Below are positions 16,707 to 25,313 of a DNA stretch of 64,000 bases, piece after piece. The stretch's first letter is position 1. Every line of letters begins with the position of its first letter. Below the pieces are notes generated by a model. The model did not search any database. It saw only the letters and a list, made by a program, of their open reading frames with translations, and had not been told where the DNA came from. This DNA comes from Formosimonas limnophila (GTDB lineage: Bacteria; Pseudomonadota; Gammaproteobacteria; Burkholderiales; Burkholderiaceae): contig NZ_BMZG01000006.1 of NCBI RefSeq assembly GCF_014652675.1, positions 85,306 to 149,305 of the forward strand, read 5' to 3'. The position numbers and the translations under genes are program-made.

Positions 16707-17171
16707 ATGAAAACGAATCGTGTATTGAGCCGCTTGATGTGGCATGGCAACGATGATGTGGTGTCAAAGTCACTGGCAGATTTGCTATTACTGGCGTTGC
16801 GATGGTTTATCGCATGGCAATTTTTAAAAGCGGGTTTGGTCAAGCTCGATGACTGGTCATCGACTCTGGCTTTGTTTGAAAGTGAATACCAAGTACCGTT
16901 GCTCTCGCCTGTGTTGGCGGCGTATTTTGGTACAGCGGGTGAATTGGTGTTCCCAATTTTGCTGATGGCGGGTTTGTTCACACGGTGGGCCGCACTTGGC
17001 TTGTTTGCGGTGAATGCGATGGCGGTGATTTCGTATCCGCAGTTATTCACATTCAATTGCCCCGCAGCCATCAATGACCACAAGTATTGGGCGGTGATTT
17101 TGGCGGTGATTTTTGTCTTTGGTGCTGGCCGATTGTCTGTGGATGCCTTGTTTGGACGTAAAACGGCTTAA
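16707..17171 (+). CDS. DoxX-family membrane protein of the bufferin operon
   Basis: Inner-membrane protein of 154 aa, DoxX family, with four predicted helices (LLLLALRWFIAWQFLKAGLVKL, the AAYFGTAGELVFPILLMAGLF region, WAALGLFAVNAMAVISY, and WAVILAVIFVFGAGRL). DoxX genes close many DUF2282/DUF692/DUF2063 operons. The function there is not settled; a role in redox or peptide handling is only a guess. SD AAAGGAAA precedes ATG 16707, and the frame upstream overlaps bufC and is not used. A strong terminator follows, ending the operon. Confidence 0.9.
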   Translation: MKTNRVLSRLMWHGNDDVVSKSLADLLLLALRWFIAWQFLKAGLVKLDDWSSTLALFESEYQVPLLSPVLAAYFGTAGELVFPILLMAGLFTRWAALGLFAVNAMAVISYPQLFTFNCPAAINDHKYWAVILAVIFVFGAGRLSVDALFGRKTA

Positions 17172-17190
17172 GAAGCTGATTAAGAAAACC

Positions 17191-17220
17191 AAGCCATGAT
17201 AAACTCATGGCTTGTTTTTT
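17191..17220 (+). terminator. Terminator of the bufferin operon
   Basis: AAGCCATGA, loop TAAAC, TCATGGCTT, then GTTTTTT: a perfect 9-bp stem followed by a T tract. Confidence 0.9.
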
Positions 17221-17236
17221 ATGCGATTGTTGACCT

Positions 17237-17458
17237 ATGTCTTTTTACACCCCGCCGATTTGGCACAAACCTGATGGCACACCATTGGCCTGTGTAGAAA
17301 AAATCAAAGTGCTGAACGAAAACATCGAGGAACTTGGCCAGTTGGCGCAAGATGCCATTGATGATGCTGTTTTGATGGGTGGCACGCAAGCGCAGGTTAA
17401 AGCCGCCTTGCATGAGCTGATAGACAGTTTGGTGGCTGGATATCCTGAGCAGGATTGA
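17237..17458 (+). CDS. Small conserved hypothetical protein
   Basis: A 73 aa soluble protein: FYTPPIWHKPDGTPLACVEKI near the N-terminus, then amphipathic helices with NENIEELGQLAQDAIDDAVLMG and KAALHELIDSLV. From memory, short proteins of this pattern occur in Burkholderiales near metX, but I know of no function. Oddly, the ATG lies only 17 bp after the T tract of the bufferin terminator and has no clear SD (TTGACCT precedes it). It may therefore depend on readthrough or a promoter inside the terminator region. The SAM-II-like riboswitch of metX starts shortly after its stop. Confidence 0.65.
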   Translation: MSFYTPPIWHKPDGTPLACVEKIKVLNENIEELGQLAQDAIDDAVLMGGTQAQVKAALHELIDSLVAGYPEQD

Positions 17459-17494
17459 GATTCGTTTGGGGTTGTGATACATTACAGCCTTGTT

Positions 17495-17554
17495 GTACGC
17501 GCCGATTTGTATCAGCTTGCGGGCGCGACCTATTCTGGTCAAAACGGCTAAATG
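17495..17554 (+). promoter_or_regulatory. SAM-II-like riboswitch upstream of metX
   Basis: The sequence follows the SAM-II pattern in order. The P1 5' strand CGCGCC is at 17498-17503. GATTT (17504-17508) and TTGC (17517-17520) lie in the loop, the P1 3' strand GGCGCG is at 17522-17527, and a downstream GCTAAA is at 17547-17552 for the pseudoknot. The gene controlled, homoserine acyltransferase, is a classic SAM-II target. The linker between P1 and GCTAAA (19 nt) is longer than in the alphaproteobacterial example I remember, so a covariance-model match is still to be shown. Confidence 0.72.
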
Positions 17555-17557
17555 ATG

Positions 17558-17603
17558 AACCCAAGGGGTGACGCATTGGCTGCGTGACTGACTTGGGTTT
17601 TTT
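17558..17603 (+). terminator. Conditional terminator in the metX leader
   Basis: AACCCAAG (17558-17565) pairs with CTTGGGTT (17592-17599) and runs into TTTTTT at 17598-17603. A smaller ACGCA/TGCGT helix sits inside. It lies directly behind the riboswitch and 11 bp before the metX ATG, so SAM binding probably decides termination. Confidence 0.75.
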
Positions 17604-17614
17604 ACTGGGGTTTT

Positions 17615-18751
17615 ATGACAGACTCATCCGACACACTGGGCGTTGTGACGCCACAAACCATGAATTTTGATGTCGCTTTGCCTCTGCAAAGTGGTGCGGT
17701 GCTACGCGACTATACGCTGATGTACGAGACGTATGGCACACTCAATGCGGCACGAGACAATGCGGTACTCATTTGTCATGCGCTCAATGCATCGCATCAT
17801 GTGGCCGGTGTCTCGCCATCGGGTGATGTGGGTTGGTGGGACAATATGGTCGGGCCGGGTAAGCCTGTCGATACCAATCGCTTCTTTGTGGTCGGCATTA
17901 ATAATCTTGGTTCCTGTTTTGGCTCCACAGGGCCGATGCATCTGAATCCTGAAACAGGCAAAATTTATGGTGCGGATTTCCCGTTTGTCACCGTTGAGGA
18001 TTGGGTGGACGCACAGTACCGTTTGATGAATGCCTTGGGTATTTCGCAGTGGGCGGCTGTGATGGGCGGCAGTTTGGGCGGCATGCAGGCGCTGGCGTGG
18101 AGCATTCGCTATCCCGCCGCGCTGCGTCACTGTGTGGTGATTGCCTCTACCCCCAAATTATCAGCGCAGAACATCGCATTTAATGATGTGGCGCGACAAG
18201 CGATTTTGACAGACCCCGATTTTCACGGCGGGCATTTTTATGAGCACGGCACATTGCCACGACGCGGATTGCGTGTGGCTCGGATGATTGGGCACATCAC
18301 GTATTTGTCGGACGACGACATGGCGGAGAAATTTGGTCGTGATTTGCGAGAGCGAGACGACTATGGTTTTGGCTATGGGGTGGATTTTGAGATTGAGTCC
18401 TACTTGCGTTATCAGGGGGATAAATTCGCCGATTATTTTGATGCTAATACCTACCTGCTCATTACCAAGGCTTTGGATTACTTCGACCCTGCCCGTTTGT
18501 TTGAGGGGGATTTGAGCCGTGCGTTGGCCAGCACGCAGGCGCAGTATTTGATTGCGTCATTTTCGACGGATTGGCGATTCTCGCCTGAGCGCTCGCGCGA
18601 AATGGTGCAAGCGTTGGTGAAGAATCGGCGAACGGTGTCTTATGCTGAGATTGACGCCAAACATGGTCACGATGCATTTTTGCTCAACGATCCGCGCTAT
18701 CACAATGTGGTGCGTGCGTACTTTGCACGAATTTCAGGAGAGCTATCATGA
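17615..18751 (+). CDS. metX: Homoserine O-acyltransferase
   Basis: Alpha/beta-hydrolase that acylates homoserine, the first committed step of methionine synthesis in these bacteria. The acyl donor is acetyl- or succinyl-CoA and cannot be decided here. The 378 aa protein has the nucleophile elbow [12 protein letters not shown]. The catalytic Asp is in [10 protein letters not shown] and the catalytic His in [10 protein letters not shown]. The oxyanion/homoserine-binding stretch [12 protein letters not shown] and [12 protein letters not shown] are also as in MetX. It overlaps metW by 4 bp and is controlled by a SAM-II-like leader. Confidence 0.95.
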   Translation: MTDSSDTLGVVTPQTMNFDVALPLQSGAVLRDYTLMYETYGTLNAARDNAVLICHALNASHHVAGVSPSGDVGWWDNMVGPGKPVDTNRFFVVGINNLGSCFGSTGPMHLNPETGKIYGADFPFVTVEDWVDAQYRLMNALGISQWAAVMGGSLGGMQALAWSIRYPAALRHCVVIASTPKLSAQNIAFNDVARQAILTDPDFHGGHFYEHGTLPRRGLRVARMIGHITYLSDDDMAEKFGRDLRERDDYGFGYGVDFEIESYLRYQGDKFADYFDANTYLLITKALDYFDPARLFEGDLSRALASTQAQYLIASFSTDWRFSPERSREMVQALVKNRRTVSYAEIDAKHGHDAFLLNDPRYHNVVRAYFARISGELS

Positions 18752-19380
18752 GCCAAACCGCACATGCAGCGATTAATGCCGCGAGCTTATTGGCAGGTGA
18801 GCAACGTCCAGACTTTGATGTCATCACGCGTTGGGTGCCTAAAGGGGCTCATGTCTTGGATTTGGGGTGTGGTGATGGCAGGTTGTTGGCCAAATTGCGA
18901 GACGAGAAGCGAGTCACTGGTTATGGCGTTGAACTTCGTGATGACAACGTTCATGCGTGTGTGAAAAAAGGCTTGAATGTCTTGCAACAAGACTTAGAGG
19001 GTGGCTTGTCGTGGTTTGAAGACAAAAGTTTTGACATCGCCATCCTATCGCTCACACTACAAGCAGTGCATAAAACCGAAGAAATGATGCGCGAAATTGC
19101 CCGCGTCGGCAAAACTTGCATTGTCTCCGTGCCTAACTTTGGTCACTGGCCGCATCGCTTGTCGGTGCTCAGAGGTCGTATGCCTGTGTCAAAAACCTTG
19201 CCTTACGAGTGGTACAACACGCCGAATGTGCGGGTGCTGACTATTCCTGACTTTAAGCGACTCGCTGACGATGTGGGTTGTCGCATTGTGGAGCAGGTCG
19301 TATTGCGCGAAGACCGTGAGGTGAAATGGCTGAGCAATCTGCGCGGTAATTTGGCCTTGTTTAAATTGGAGTCTAAATAA
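18748..19380 (+). CDS. metW: Methionine biosynthesis protein MetW
   Basis: Methyltransferase-fold partner of MetX; in relatives it activates or stabilises homoserine acyltransferase. The 210 aa protein carries motif [16 protein letters not shown] and a following acidic GVEL. The family segments [29 protein letters not shown] and [16 protein letters not shown] are present. The ATG overlaps the metX stop (ATGA) with GGAGAG upstream, so the two are coupled and share the riboswitch. A bidirectional terminator follows. Confidence 0.95.
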   Translation: MSQTAHAAINAASLLAGEQRPDFDVITRWVPKGAHVLDLGCGDGRLLAKLRDEKRVTGYGVELRDDNVHACVKKGLNVLQQDLEGGLSWFEDKSFDIAILSLTLQAVHKTEEMMREIARVGKTCIVSVPNFGHWPHRLSVLRGRMPVSKTLPYEWYNTPNVRVLTIPDFKRLADDVGCRIVEQVVLREDREVKWLSNLRGNLALFKLESK

Positions 19381-19409
19381 AAAAGATGCTCGTTTGAGCA
19401 TCTTTTTTA
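19381..19409. terminator. Bidirectional terminator between metW and the gluconolactonase-like gene
   Basis: AAAAGATGCTC, loop GTTT, GAGCATCTTTTTT: an 11-bp stem with A and T tracts, between converging genes. Confidence 0.9.
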
Positions 19410-19417
19410 TGACGTGT

Positions 19418-20371
19418 TTACTTTGCGCGATAGCGTCGCGTCGGTAACCCCGCGACATCTACGCGTAATTTCAAAATAAAGCCATTGGCGGGAAACTGGG
19501 CTAATTCCTCATCTGGTCGATTGCCTGTTGTGGTAATGATGAGTGTTTTTAAATCCGAGCCGCCGAAGCACAACATGGTCGGGCATTTGGCTGGTAACGC
19601 AATGCGCTGCAAAATCTCACCTGTGGGCGCGAATTGAATCACTTGTCCGCCCTCAAACTGCGCGCTCCAGTAGTTGCCAGCGCTGTCTACCGCTGCACCA
19701 TCGGGACGACCTTGGTACGGCACATCAGCATCTTTCGAGGCTTGTTGGTTCAGCGTTTGGTAAAACACGCTGCGATTAGATAGTCCATCAACCGCAGCTA
19801 CACTACTGTCGTAGGTGTAGCGGTAAATAGCGTGCGCTTGCGTGTCTGAATGATACATTTTCTGACCGTCGGGTGTGGTTGCCCAACCATTGCTGGTGGT
19901 GATGCCCCAGTCTTGGTGTCGTACCGCGTGCTCACCAACGACGGCGTGTAATTCGCCTTTGTCTAAACAAAACAGCGATGCGCCAGCTCGTGTTTTGGGG
20001 GCAAATAGTGTCCCGATCCAGAAACGCCCTTGTGTGTCCACACCGCCGTCATTGAATCGAATGTTGTTCGTGTCATACGGTGCAGTGATAAAAGGTGTCA
20101 GGCTAATGTCACCCGCAGGTGTTGCGACGTCAAACAACGCGATGCCTGAGCGCAACGCCACCACCAAATCACTTGACTCACTCAAGGCAATCGCTCCCGG
20201 ATCGTTGGATGTGTCATCGGGTAGCTGCCAGAGCGTGTGCGCATTGTCCATCGCGTGACGATGAATGCGACGATTGGGGATGTCAATCCAATAAAAACAC
20301 TGCGCCTCATCATCCCAAACGGGTGATTCGGCCAGTCCTGCGCGTTCGGTATAGATTGTTTCGATATTCAT
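19418..20371 (-). CDS. SMP-30/gluconolactonase-family protein
   Basis: Six-bladed beta-propeller lactonase-type enzyme, probably hydrolysing gluconolactone or another sugar lactone to feed the Entner-Doudoroff route encoded next door. The 317 aa protein shows LAESPVWDDEAQCFYWIDIPNRRIHRH with the metal-binding Glu, FNDGGVDTQGRFWIGTL with Asn/Asp ligands, TSNGWATTPDGQKMYHSDTQ with the central Asn and Asp, and PDGAAVDSAGNYWSAQF. No signal peptide is seen, so it is cytoplasmic. It lies 15 bp downstream of eda on the same strand. A 6-phosphogluconolactonase role is possible but not proven. Confidence 0.88.
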   Translation of the reverse strand: MNIETIYTERAGLAESPVWDDEAQCFYWIDIPNRRIHRHAMDNAHTLWQLPDDTSNDPGAIALSESSDLVVALRSGIALFDVATPAGDISLTPFITAPYDTNNIRFNDGGVDTQGRFWIGTLFAPKTRAGASLFCLDKGELHAVVGEHAVRHQDWGITTSNGWATTPDGQKMYHSDTQAHAIYRYTYDSSVAAVDGLSNRSVFYQTLNQQASKDADVPYQGRPDGAAVDSAGNYWSAQFEGGQVIQFAPTGEILQRIALPAKCPTMLCFGGSDLKTLIITTTGNRPDEELAQFPANGFILKLRVDVAGLPTRRYRAK

Positions 20372-20386
20372 ATTTTTTGTGTCGAT

Positions 20387-21028
20387 TTAAACAGAAATAA
20401 GGCCGTTGGCTGCGTCATGCGCTTCGCGCGCGAGCTTTTCGATGGCGGCAAAATCGCCCGCTTCGAGCAATGTTGGCGGCACAATCCAAGTGCCACCGAC
20501 AGCAGCGACGTTAGGTTGTGCGGCGTATTCGGCGACTTTCGCGAGCGTTACGCCACCTGTGGGCATGAATTTGATGTGTGGCAGTGGTGCGGCCATGGAT
20601 TTGAGCATGTTCAAACCGCCGATGACTTCGGCTGGGAACAATTTAACCACTTCAAAACCGTGTTCGGCCAAGGTCATGGCTTCGGATGGTGTGGCGCAGC
20701 CGGGGATGAAGTTCCAGCCGCTGGCCAAAATCGCTTCACGCAACGCCACGCTTGTACCGGGTGACACACCGAAATTTGCCCCCGCATCGCGTGCTTGTTG
20801 TAGGTGTTGTGCGTTGAGCACCGTGCCCGCACCCGTTACTAGATCAGGACGCGCTTTGACCATTTCGCTAATCACATTGAGCGCGGCAGGCGTGCGCATG
20901 GTGACCTCAACGACGGTTAAACCGCTGTTGGCGAGGGCATTGGCCAGCGGTGCAGCGTGCGCGACGTCTTTAACGACGACGACGGGGACGATTTTGCATT
21001 TGGTGAGGGCCGTTTTGAGTTGTTGCAT
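20387..21028 (-). CDS. eda: KDPG aldolase
   Basis: Class I aldolase that splits 2-keto-3-deoxy-6-phosphogluconate into pyruvate and glyceraldehyde-3-phosphate. The 213 aa protein has the catalytic Glu41 in VVEVTMRT and the Schiff-base Lys129 in EVVKLFPAEVIGG. The phosphate-binding Gly-rich loop is in KFMPTGGVTL. Length fits the family. edd would normally be adjacent; here a foreign-looking 209 aa gene separates them. Confidence 0.95.
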   Translation of the reverse strand: MQQLKTALTKCKIVPVVVVKDVAHAAPLANALANSGLTVVEVTMRTPAALNVISEMVKARPDLVTGAGTVLNAQHLQQARDAGANFGVSPGTSVALREAILASGWNFIPGCATPSEAMTLAEHGFEVVKLFPAEVIGGLNMLKSMAAPLPHIKFMPTGGVTLAKVAEYAAQPNVAAVGGTWIVPPTLLEAGDFAAIEKLAREAHDAANGLISV

Positions 21029-21046
21029 GATATGTCCTTCGAAATT

Positions 21047-21676
21047 TTATTTTGAAATGCTGTTTATTTGCGTAATCTGGTCTGTGCTTAGGTTTTTGGT
21101 GATTTCGTGGCTGATATCGTTAATTTTATTTTGAACCCATTTTTGAGCAGTGGATACACAGGATTGTATTTTTGGAATCTGCAAGTTTTTTGACATGGTG
21201 GCTCTTATAACCTGGCCACTAGTGTTCAAAATTATGGTGCTGTTTTTTGGCTCTTGAATGACATATAGCTTATGATGGTTTATCCCAAGTTCACGATGCG
21301 CGAAGAACTTATTTCTCAAAGACATTATTTCTGCGTGAGATTCACTATCTGCGGAGCCTTTTGGGAAAACGTTGCTTTTCTCTAATTGTGTAAATCCATT
21401 TGAATTGGTAAAAGCCTTGGCATATTTAACCACAGCCCCGTAGATTAAATCGTCAGCAATAGCAGTTGGAGTGCCGTGAAGGAGTTTGCAAACTTCTTTG
21501 GTAGTTTTCATCTTGTTAAAATGCTCAACGCGCTCCAATGTCGTATAGACCTCATTTAAATCCGAACAAATTTCAATATAACTCTCAATTTGTCTAATTT
21601 TACCTTGAAGAGACTGATCTGAAAACAGAGAAAGGGTTGAGGGAAAAGGTACACCAACTAAATCAGACACAGCCAT
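21047..21676 (-). CDS. AT-rich hypothetical protein with HEPN-type R-N-x4-H motif, inserted between edd and eda
   Basis: I do not recognise the family. The 209 aa protein is mostly helical, without signal or membrane segments. SLRNKFFAHRELG at about 119-131 gives Arg121-Asn122-x4-His127, the catalytic pattern of HEPN ribonucleases (Rx4-6H). HEPN proteins are common in toxin-antitoxin and phage-defence systems, but no nucleotidyltransferase or antitoxin partner lies beside it. Composition differs from its neighbours: bases 21241-21300 have 23 G+C of 60, against 41 of 60 at 22021-22080 in edd. This suggests acquired DNA. The motif is short, so function is unproven. Confidence 0.65.
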   Translation of the reverse strand: MAVSDLVGVPFPSTLSLFSDQSLQGKIRQIESYIEICSDLNEVYTTLERVEHFNKMKTTKEVCKLLHGTPTAIADDLIYGAVVKYAKAFTNSNGFTQLEKSNVFPKGSADSESHAEIMSLRNKFFAHRELGINHHKLYVIQEPKNSTIILNTSGQVIRATMSKNLQIPKIQSCVSTAQKWVQNKINDISHEITKNLSTDQITQINSISK

Positions 21677-21728
21677 AATTTTTTCCTGTTTTTCAAGTTT
21701 GAAATGAAAAATGTAGAACCTACAAAGC

Positions 21729-23561
21729 TCATATCTCTACATCCTTAATCAACCAAGTCGCCCCCAGCTCCGCTCGTCCCACATTCGCTCGAGCCACAGC
21801 GAAAAAGTCGAGCCAGTTTTCAGTGTCCATGTCGGGGCGTTGCGCGGGTGTGCGTACGGTGAGTTCTTCGGTGCTGACTTCGAGTTGCAGCACGCCTGTG
21901 TTGGCATCCACGGTTATGATGTCGCCGTTTTGGATTTTAGCGATTAGGCCGCCATCTAATGCTTCGGGGGAGACGTGGATGGCGGCGGGGACTTTACCTG
22001 ATGCGCCTGACATGCGGCCATCGGTGACGAGGGCGACGTGTTGGCCGCGGTCTTGCAAGACGCCGAGCGGTGGGGTGAGTTTGTGCAGCTCTGGCATGCC
22101 GAGAGCCTTCGGGCCTTGGAAGCGAACGACGGCGACGAAGTCTTTGCAATCGAGTTTGCCTTCTTTGAAGGCGTGTTGTAATTCGGATTGATCCTCAAAC
22201 ACCATGGCGGGCGCACGGATGACGCGGTGATTTTCGCCAACGGCGGAGGTTTTTATCACCGCGCGGCCTAAGTTGCCTTGTAGAAGTTTGAGTCCGCCAT
22301 CGGGCGCGAATGGATTGTCGATGGGGCGTACGATGGACTCGTCAAGTGAGTGTGGTGTGCCTGCGCGCCACGCGAGTTGGCCATTGTGAAAATACGGTTC
22401 TTGCGTGTAGGCCGCCATGCCTTTGCCGAATCGGTTGGAGACAACCGTGTCGACGTCGTCATGGAGCAAGCCTTGGCTACGCAACTGGCCAATCACGTAG
22501 CCGAGTCCACCTGCGGCGTGAAACTGATTCACATCCGCCGAGCCGTTTGGATAAACTCGGGCAAGCAATGGAATGATTTGGCCAAGCTCATCCATGTCTT
22601 CCCAGCGTAATTCAATTCCCGCGGCGCGCGCGATGGCGACAATGTGCAGTGTGTGGTTGGTTGAGCCACCTGTCGCGAGTAGACCGATGACGCCGTTGAT
22701 GATGGACTTTTCGTTGAGCAACTGCGCGATGCTGTATTCGGGGTGGTTCGCGATGGAGAGTGCTTGTGTAACGGCCTCTTCATCCAATGCAGCGCGCAAT
22801 TCGGTCGATGGATTGACGAAGGCACTGCCAGGCAACATCAAGCCCATGAATTCGAGCATCATTTGGTTTGAATTGGCTGTGCCATAAAATGTGCACGTGC
22901 CCTCGCTGTGATAGGCTTTGAGTTCGGAGTCGAGTAGCTCTTCGCGTGTCGCATCGCCCGTGGCAAAACGTTGACGCACGCGAGCTTTGTCTTTATTCGA
23001 AATACCTGTGGTCATCGGGCCTGCGGGGACGAATAATGCGGGCAAATGGCCAAATGCTGCCGCACCCATGAGCAAACCTGGCACGATTTTGTCACACACG
23101 CCAAGTAGAAGCGCCGCGTCGAATACCTGATGCGACAGCCCAATCACCGTGGACTGCGCAATCGCGTCGCGAGAAAACAACGATAGCTCCATCCCTGCAT
23201 AACCCTGCGTCACACCATCGCACATCGCGGCGGTTGCGCCTGCGACTTGCGCGGTGGCACCGAGTGAGCGCGCTTTAGCTTTGAGGCGGGGAGGGTAATG
23301 TTCGTAGGGTTGATGTGCCGAGAGCATGTCATTAAACGAGGTGATGATGCCGATGTTGGGTTGACGTTCAACCCGCAGTCTGAATTGGTCTTGCCCTGCC
23401 GCCGCGTAAGCGTGTGCGAGGTTGGCGCAACCCATGTGGTCACGTGAGGGTTTGAGCTTGCCGCTGGCGTTGATGCGGGCAAAGTAACGAGCCCGTGAGG
23501 CGCGTGAACGCTCGATGAGCCGCTCGGTAATTTTGACAATGGTGGGGTGCAGTTGGGGCAT
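21729..23561 (-). CDS. edd: 6-Phosphogluconate dehydratase
   Basis: Iron-sulfur dehydratase converting 6-phosphogluconate to KDPG in the Entner-Doudoroff pathway. The 610 aa protein is the normal length. It has [15 protein letters not shown] and [18 protein letters not shown] near the N-terminus, [14 protein letters not shown] with a cluster Cys, [22 protein letters not shown] with another, and the C-terminal [18 protein letters not shown]. It is divergent from zwf, and the intervening 227 bp hold HexR-like sites. The gene downstream on the same strand is the HEPN-motif insertion, then eda. Confidence 0.96.
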   Translation of the reverse strand: MPQLHPTIVKITERLIERSRASRARYFARINASGKLKPSRDHMGCANLAHAYAAAGQDQFRLRVERQPNIGIITSFNDMLSAHQPYEHYPPRLKAKARSLGATAQVAGATAAMCDGVTQGYAGMELSLFSRDAIAQSTVIGLSHQVFDAALLLGVCDKIVPGLLMGAAAFGHLPALFVPAGPMTTGISNKDKARVRQRFATGDATREELLDSELKAYHSEGTCTFYGTANSNQMMLEFMGLMLPGSAFVNPSTELRAALDEEAVTQALSIANHPEYSIAQLLNEKSIINGVIGLLATGGSTNHTLHIVAIARAAGIELRWEDMDELGQIIPLLARVYPNGSADVNQFHAAGGLGYVIGQLRSQGLLHDDVDTVVSNRFGKGMAAYTQEPYFHNGQLAWRAGTPHSLDESIVRPIDNPFAPDGGLKLLQGNLGRAVIKTSAVGENHRVIRAPAMVFEDQSELQHAFKEGKLDCKDFVAVVRFQGPKALGMPELHKLTPPLGVLQDRGQHVALVTDGRMSGASGKVPAAIHVSPEALDGGLIAKIQNGDIITVDANTGVLQLEVSTEELTVRTPAQRPDMDTENWLDFFAVARANVGRAELGATWLIKDVEI

Positions 23562-23633
23562 GGCGTGTTCCCTGAGGTAAAGTTTGTCTCGTTGTGTTTT
23601 AATAGCGACGTGTCTTGAGCTGTTTTATTTGAT

Positions 23634-23648
23634 TGTAGTAAAACTAAA
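23634..23648 (+). promoter_or_regulatory. HexR-like operator, site 1
   Basis: TGTAGTAAAACTAAA fits the remembered HexR consensus TGTARTWWWAYTACA at 14 of 15 positions. It lies in the edd-zwf divergent region, and hexR is encoded just downstream of zwf. HexR releases DNA when KDPG accumulates. Confidence 0.6.
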
Positions 23649-23666
23649 AAAAATAGTCAAAACATA

Positions 23667-23681
23667 TTTACTTTTCCTACA
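23667..23681 (-). promoter_or_regulatory. HexR-like operator, site 2 (weaker)
   Basis: TTTACTTTTCCTACA, read on the minus strand, matches the HexR consensus at about 12 of 15 positions. Its centre is 33 bp from site 1, close to three helical turns. Confidence 0.4.
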
Positions 23682-23788
23682 TTTTGCGGCATATTCTCGT
23701 TCATCGTGTTGAAAATGGGCGGATTGTTGGTACCAAATGATGCACTCACCTCGCACAAAACCATCAAAATAAACAAAAGGATGTCCTC

Positions 23789-25234
23789 ATGAGCTCACCC
23801 AAATTTTCATTAGTCATGTTCGGCGGTACAGGCGATTTGGCTATGCGCAAATTATTGCCAGCGTTATATCAAAGCTATATTGATGATGGCTTTCAGTCAA
23901 CCTCGCGTGTCATCTGTGCGGCACGAACGGTCTATACCAGCGAACAATACCGTGAATGGATGAATGAGTCTGTCAAAAAACACGTCTCCGAGCGTTTGGA
24001 TGATGTTAAATGGAGCGGGTTTTTGCAGCGCATCGAATACCATCCGCTCAACGCCACAGATGCGAACTGCTATGTGGATTTAAAGAATATTTTGGATCAA
24101 AACGACAACGAGCGCGTTTATTACCTCGCGACGTCACCGTCGATTTTTGAGCCGATTTGCCAGGGCTTGGCATCACAGGGTTTGAATAAAAATTCGCGTA
24201 TTGTGGTGGAAAAGCCACTCGGCCACGACCTTGCCTCATGCCAAGAAATCAACGATGTCATCGGTAGCTGCTTCGAAGAAAATCAAATTTACCGTATTGA
24301 CCACTACTTGGGCAAAGAGTCAGTACAAAACCTCATGGCGTTGCGTTTTGGCAACAGTTTTTTTGAGCCAATTTGGCGTCGTGAGCGCATCGATAATGTG
24401 CAAATTACTATCTCGGAAGAGTTAGGCGTTGAGAAACGCGCCGAGTTTTATGATGAAACAGGCGCGTTGCGTGACATGGTACAAAACCATTTGTTGCAAT
24501 TGCTTTGTATCGTCGCCATGGATCCACCCGCCTCAATGGATGCGGATGCCGTGCGTGATGCCAAATTAGCCGTACTTCGTTCACTCAAACCGATGAGCGA
24601 AACGGAAGTATTAAACAACGTCGTGCGCGGGCAATACAATACTGGCACGGTGTTGGGAAAAGACGTTCCCGCGTACACAGGAGAAGAGGGTGTTAAAAAC
24701 GGCAGTGTGACAGAAACATATGTTGCATTAAAAGCCGAAATCAATAACTGGCGCTTCGCGGGCGTGCCATTTTACTTGCGCACTGGCAAGCGCATGCCCA
24801 AACGCATGGCGGAAATCGTCGTGCAATTCAAACCCGTTGCTTATGAGCTGCTCGGCAAAATGCCGCAAGGCTCAAATCGACTCGTGATTCAGCTGCAGCC
24901 CGAAGAATCCATGCGCATGTACTGCTTGGCCAAACGACCTGGCAACACCATGCGTTTGGGGCCTGTTCACTTGGACATGGACTCAGATGACTTTTTTACC
25001 GAGCGTCGTATGGATGGCTACGAGCGTTTGCTGCTCGATGCGATTCACGGAAACTTGTCGTTGTTTGTTCGTCGTGACGAACAAGAGGCCGCATGGCGCT
25101 GGGTTGAGCCGATCATGAATACATGGCGTGATCAAAACGTCACGCCAAAGCTTTACACGGCAGGCACATGGGGGCCTCCAGCCGCGAATGCACTCGTGGC
25201 ACGTGATGGTTTTAACTGGCACGAAGAACTGTAA
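23789..25234 (+). CDS. zwf: Glucose-6-phosphate 1-dehydrogenase
   Basis: Oxidises glucose-6-phosphate to 6-phosphogluconolactone, the entry to the Entner-Doudoroff and pentose phosphate routes. The 481 aa protein has the nucleotide-binding FGGTGDLAMRKLLPALY. The active-site signature RIDHYLGKESVQNLMALRFGN contains the catalytic His region, and the substrate-binding Lys is in VVEKPLGHDL. The C-terminal WRWVEPIMNTWRD and AGTWGP are typical. SD AAAGGATG precedes the ATG. Divergent from edd and followed by hexR. Confidence 0.97.
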   Translation: MSSPKFSLVMFGGTGDLAMRKLLPALYQSYIDDGFQSTSRVICAARTVYTSEQYREWMNESVKKHVSERLDDVKWSGFLQRIEYHPLNATDANCYVDLKNILDQNDNERVYYLATSPSIFEPICQGLASQGLNKNSRIVVEKPLGHDLASCQEINDVIGSCFEENQIYRIDHYLGKESVQNLMALRFGNSFFEPIWRRERIDNVQITISEELGVEKRAEFYDETGALRDMVQNHLLQLLCIVAMDPPASMDADAVRDAKLAVLRSLKPMSETEVLNNVVRGQYNTGTVLGKDVPAYTGEEGVKNGSVTETYVALKAEINNWRFAGVPFYLRTGKRMPKRMAEIVVQFKPVAYELLGKMPQGSNRLVIQLQPEESMRMYCLAKRPGNTMRLGPVHLDMDSDDFFTERRMDGYERLLLDAIHGNLSLFVRRDEQEAAWRWVEPIMNTWRDQNVTPKLYTAGTWGPPAANALVARDGFNWHEEL

Positions 25235-25313
25235 TCATGCAAAAATTCGCGGCTTGGCCGCGAAAGTTTTCAGTGATAGTCCATGATGTACTGAACAACA
25301 CTAGGCCACAATC

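Noticed and set aside
17219-17542. Minus-strand 107 aa ORF opposite the small protein and riboswitch
   Set aside because: It overlaps a terminator and the SAM-II-like element and has no recognisable domain.
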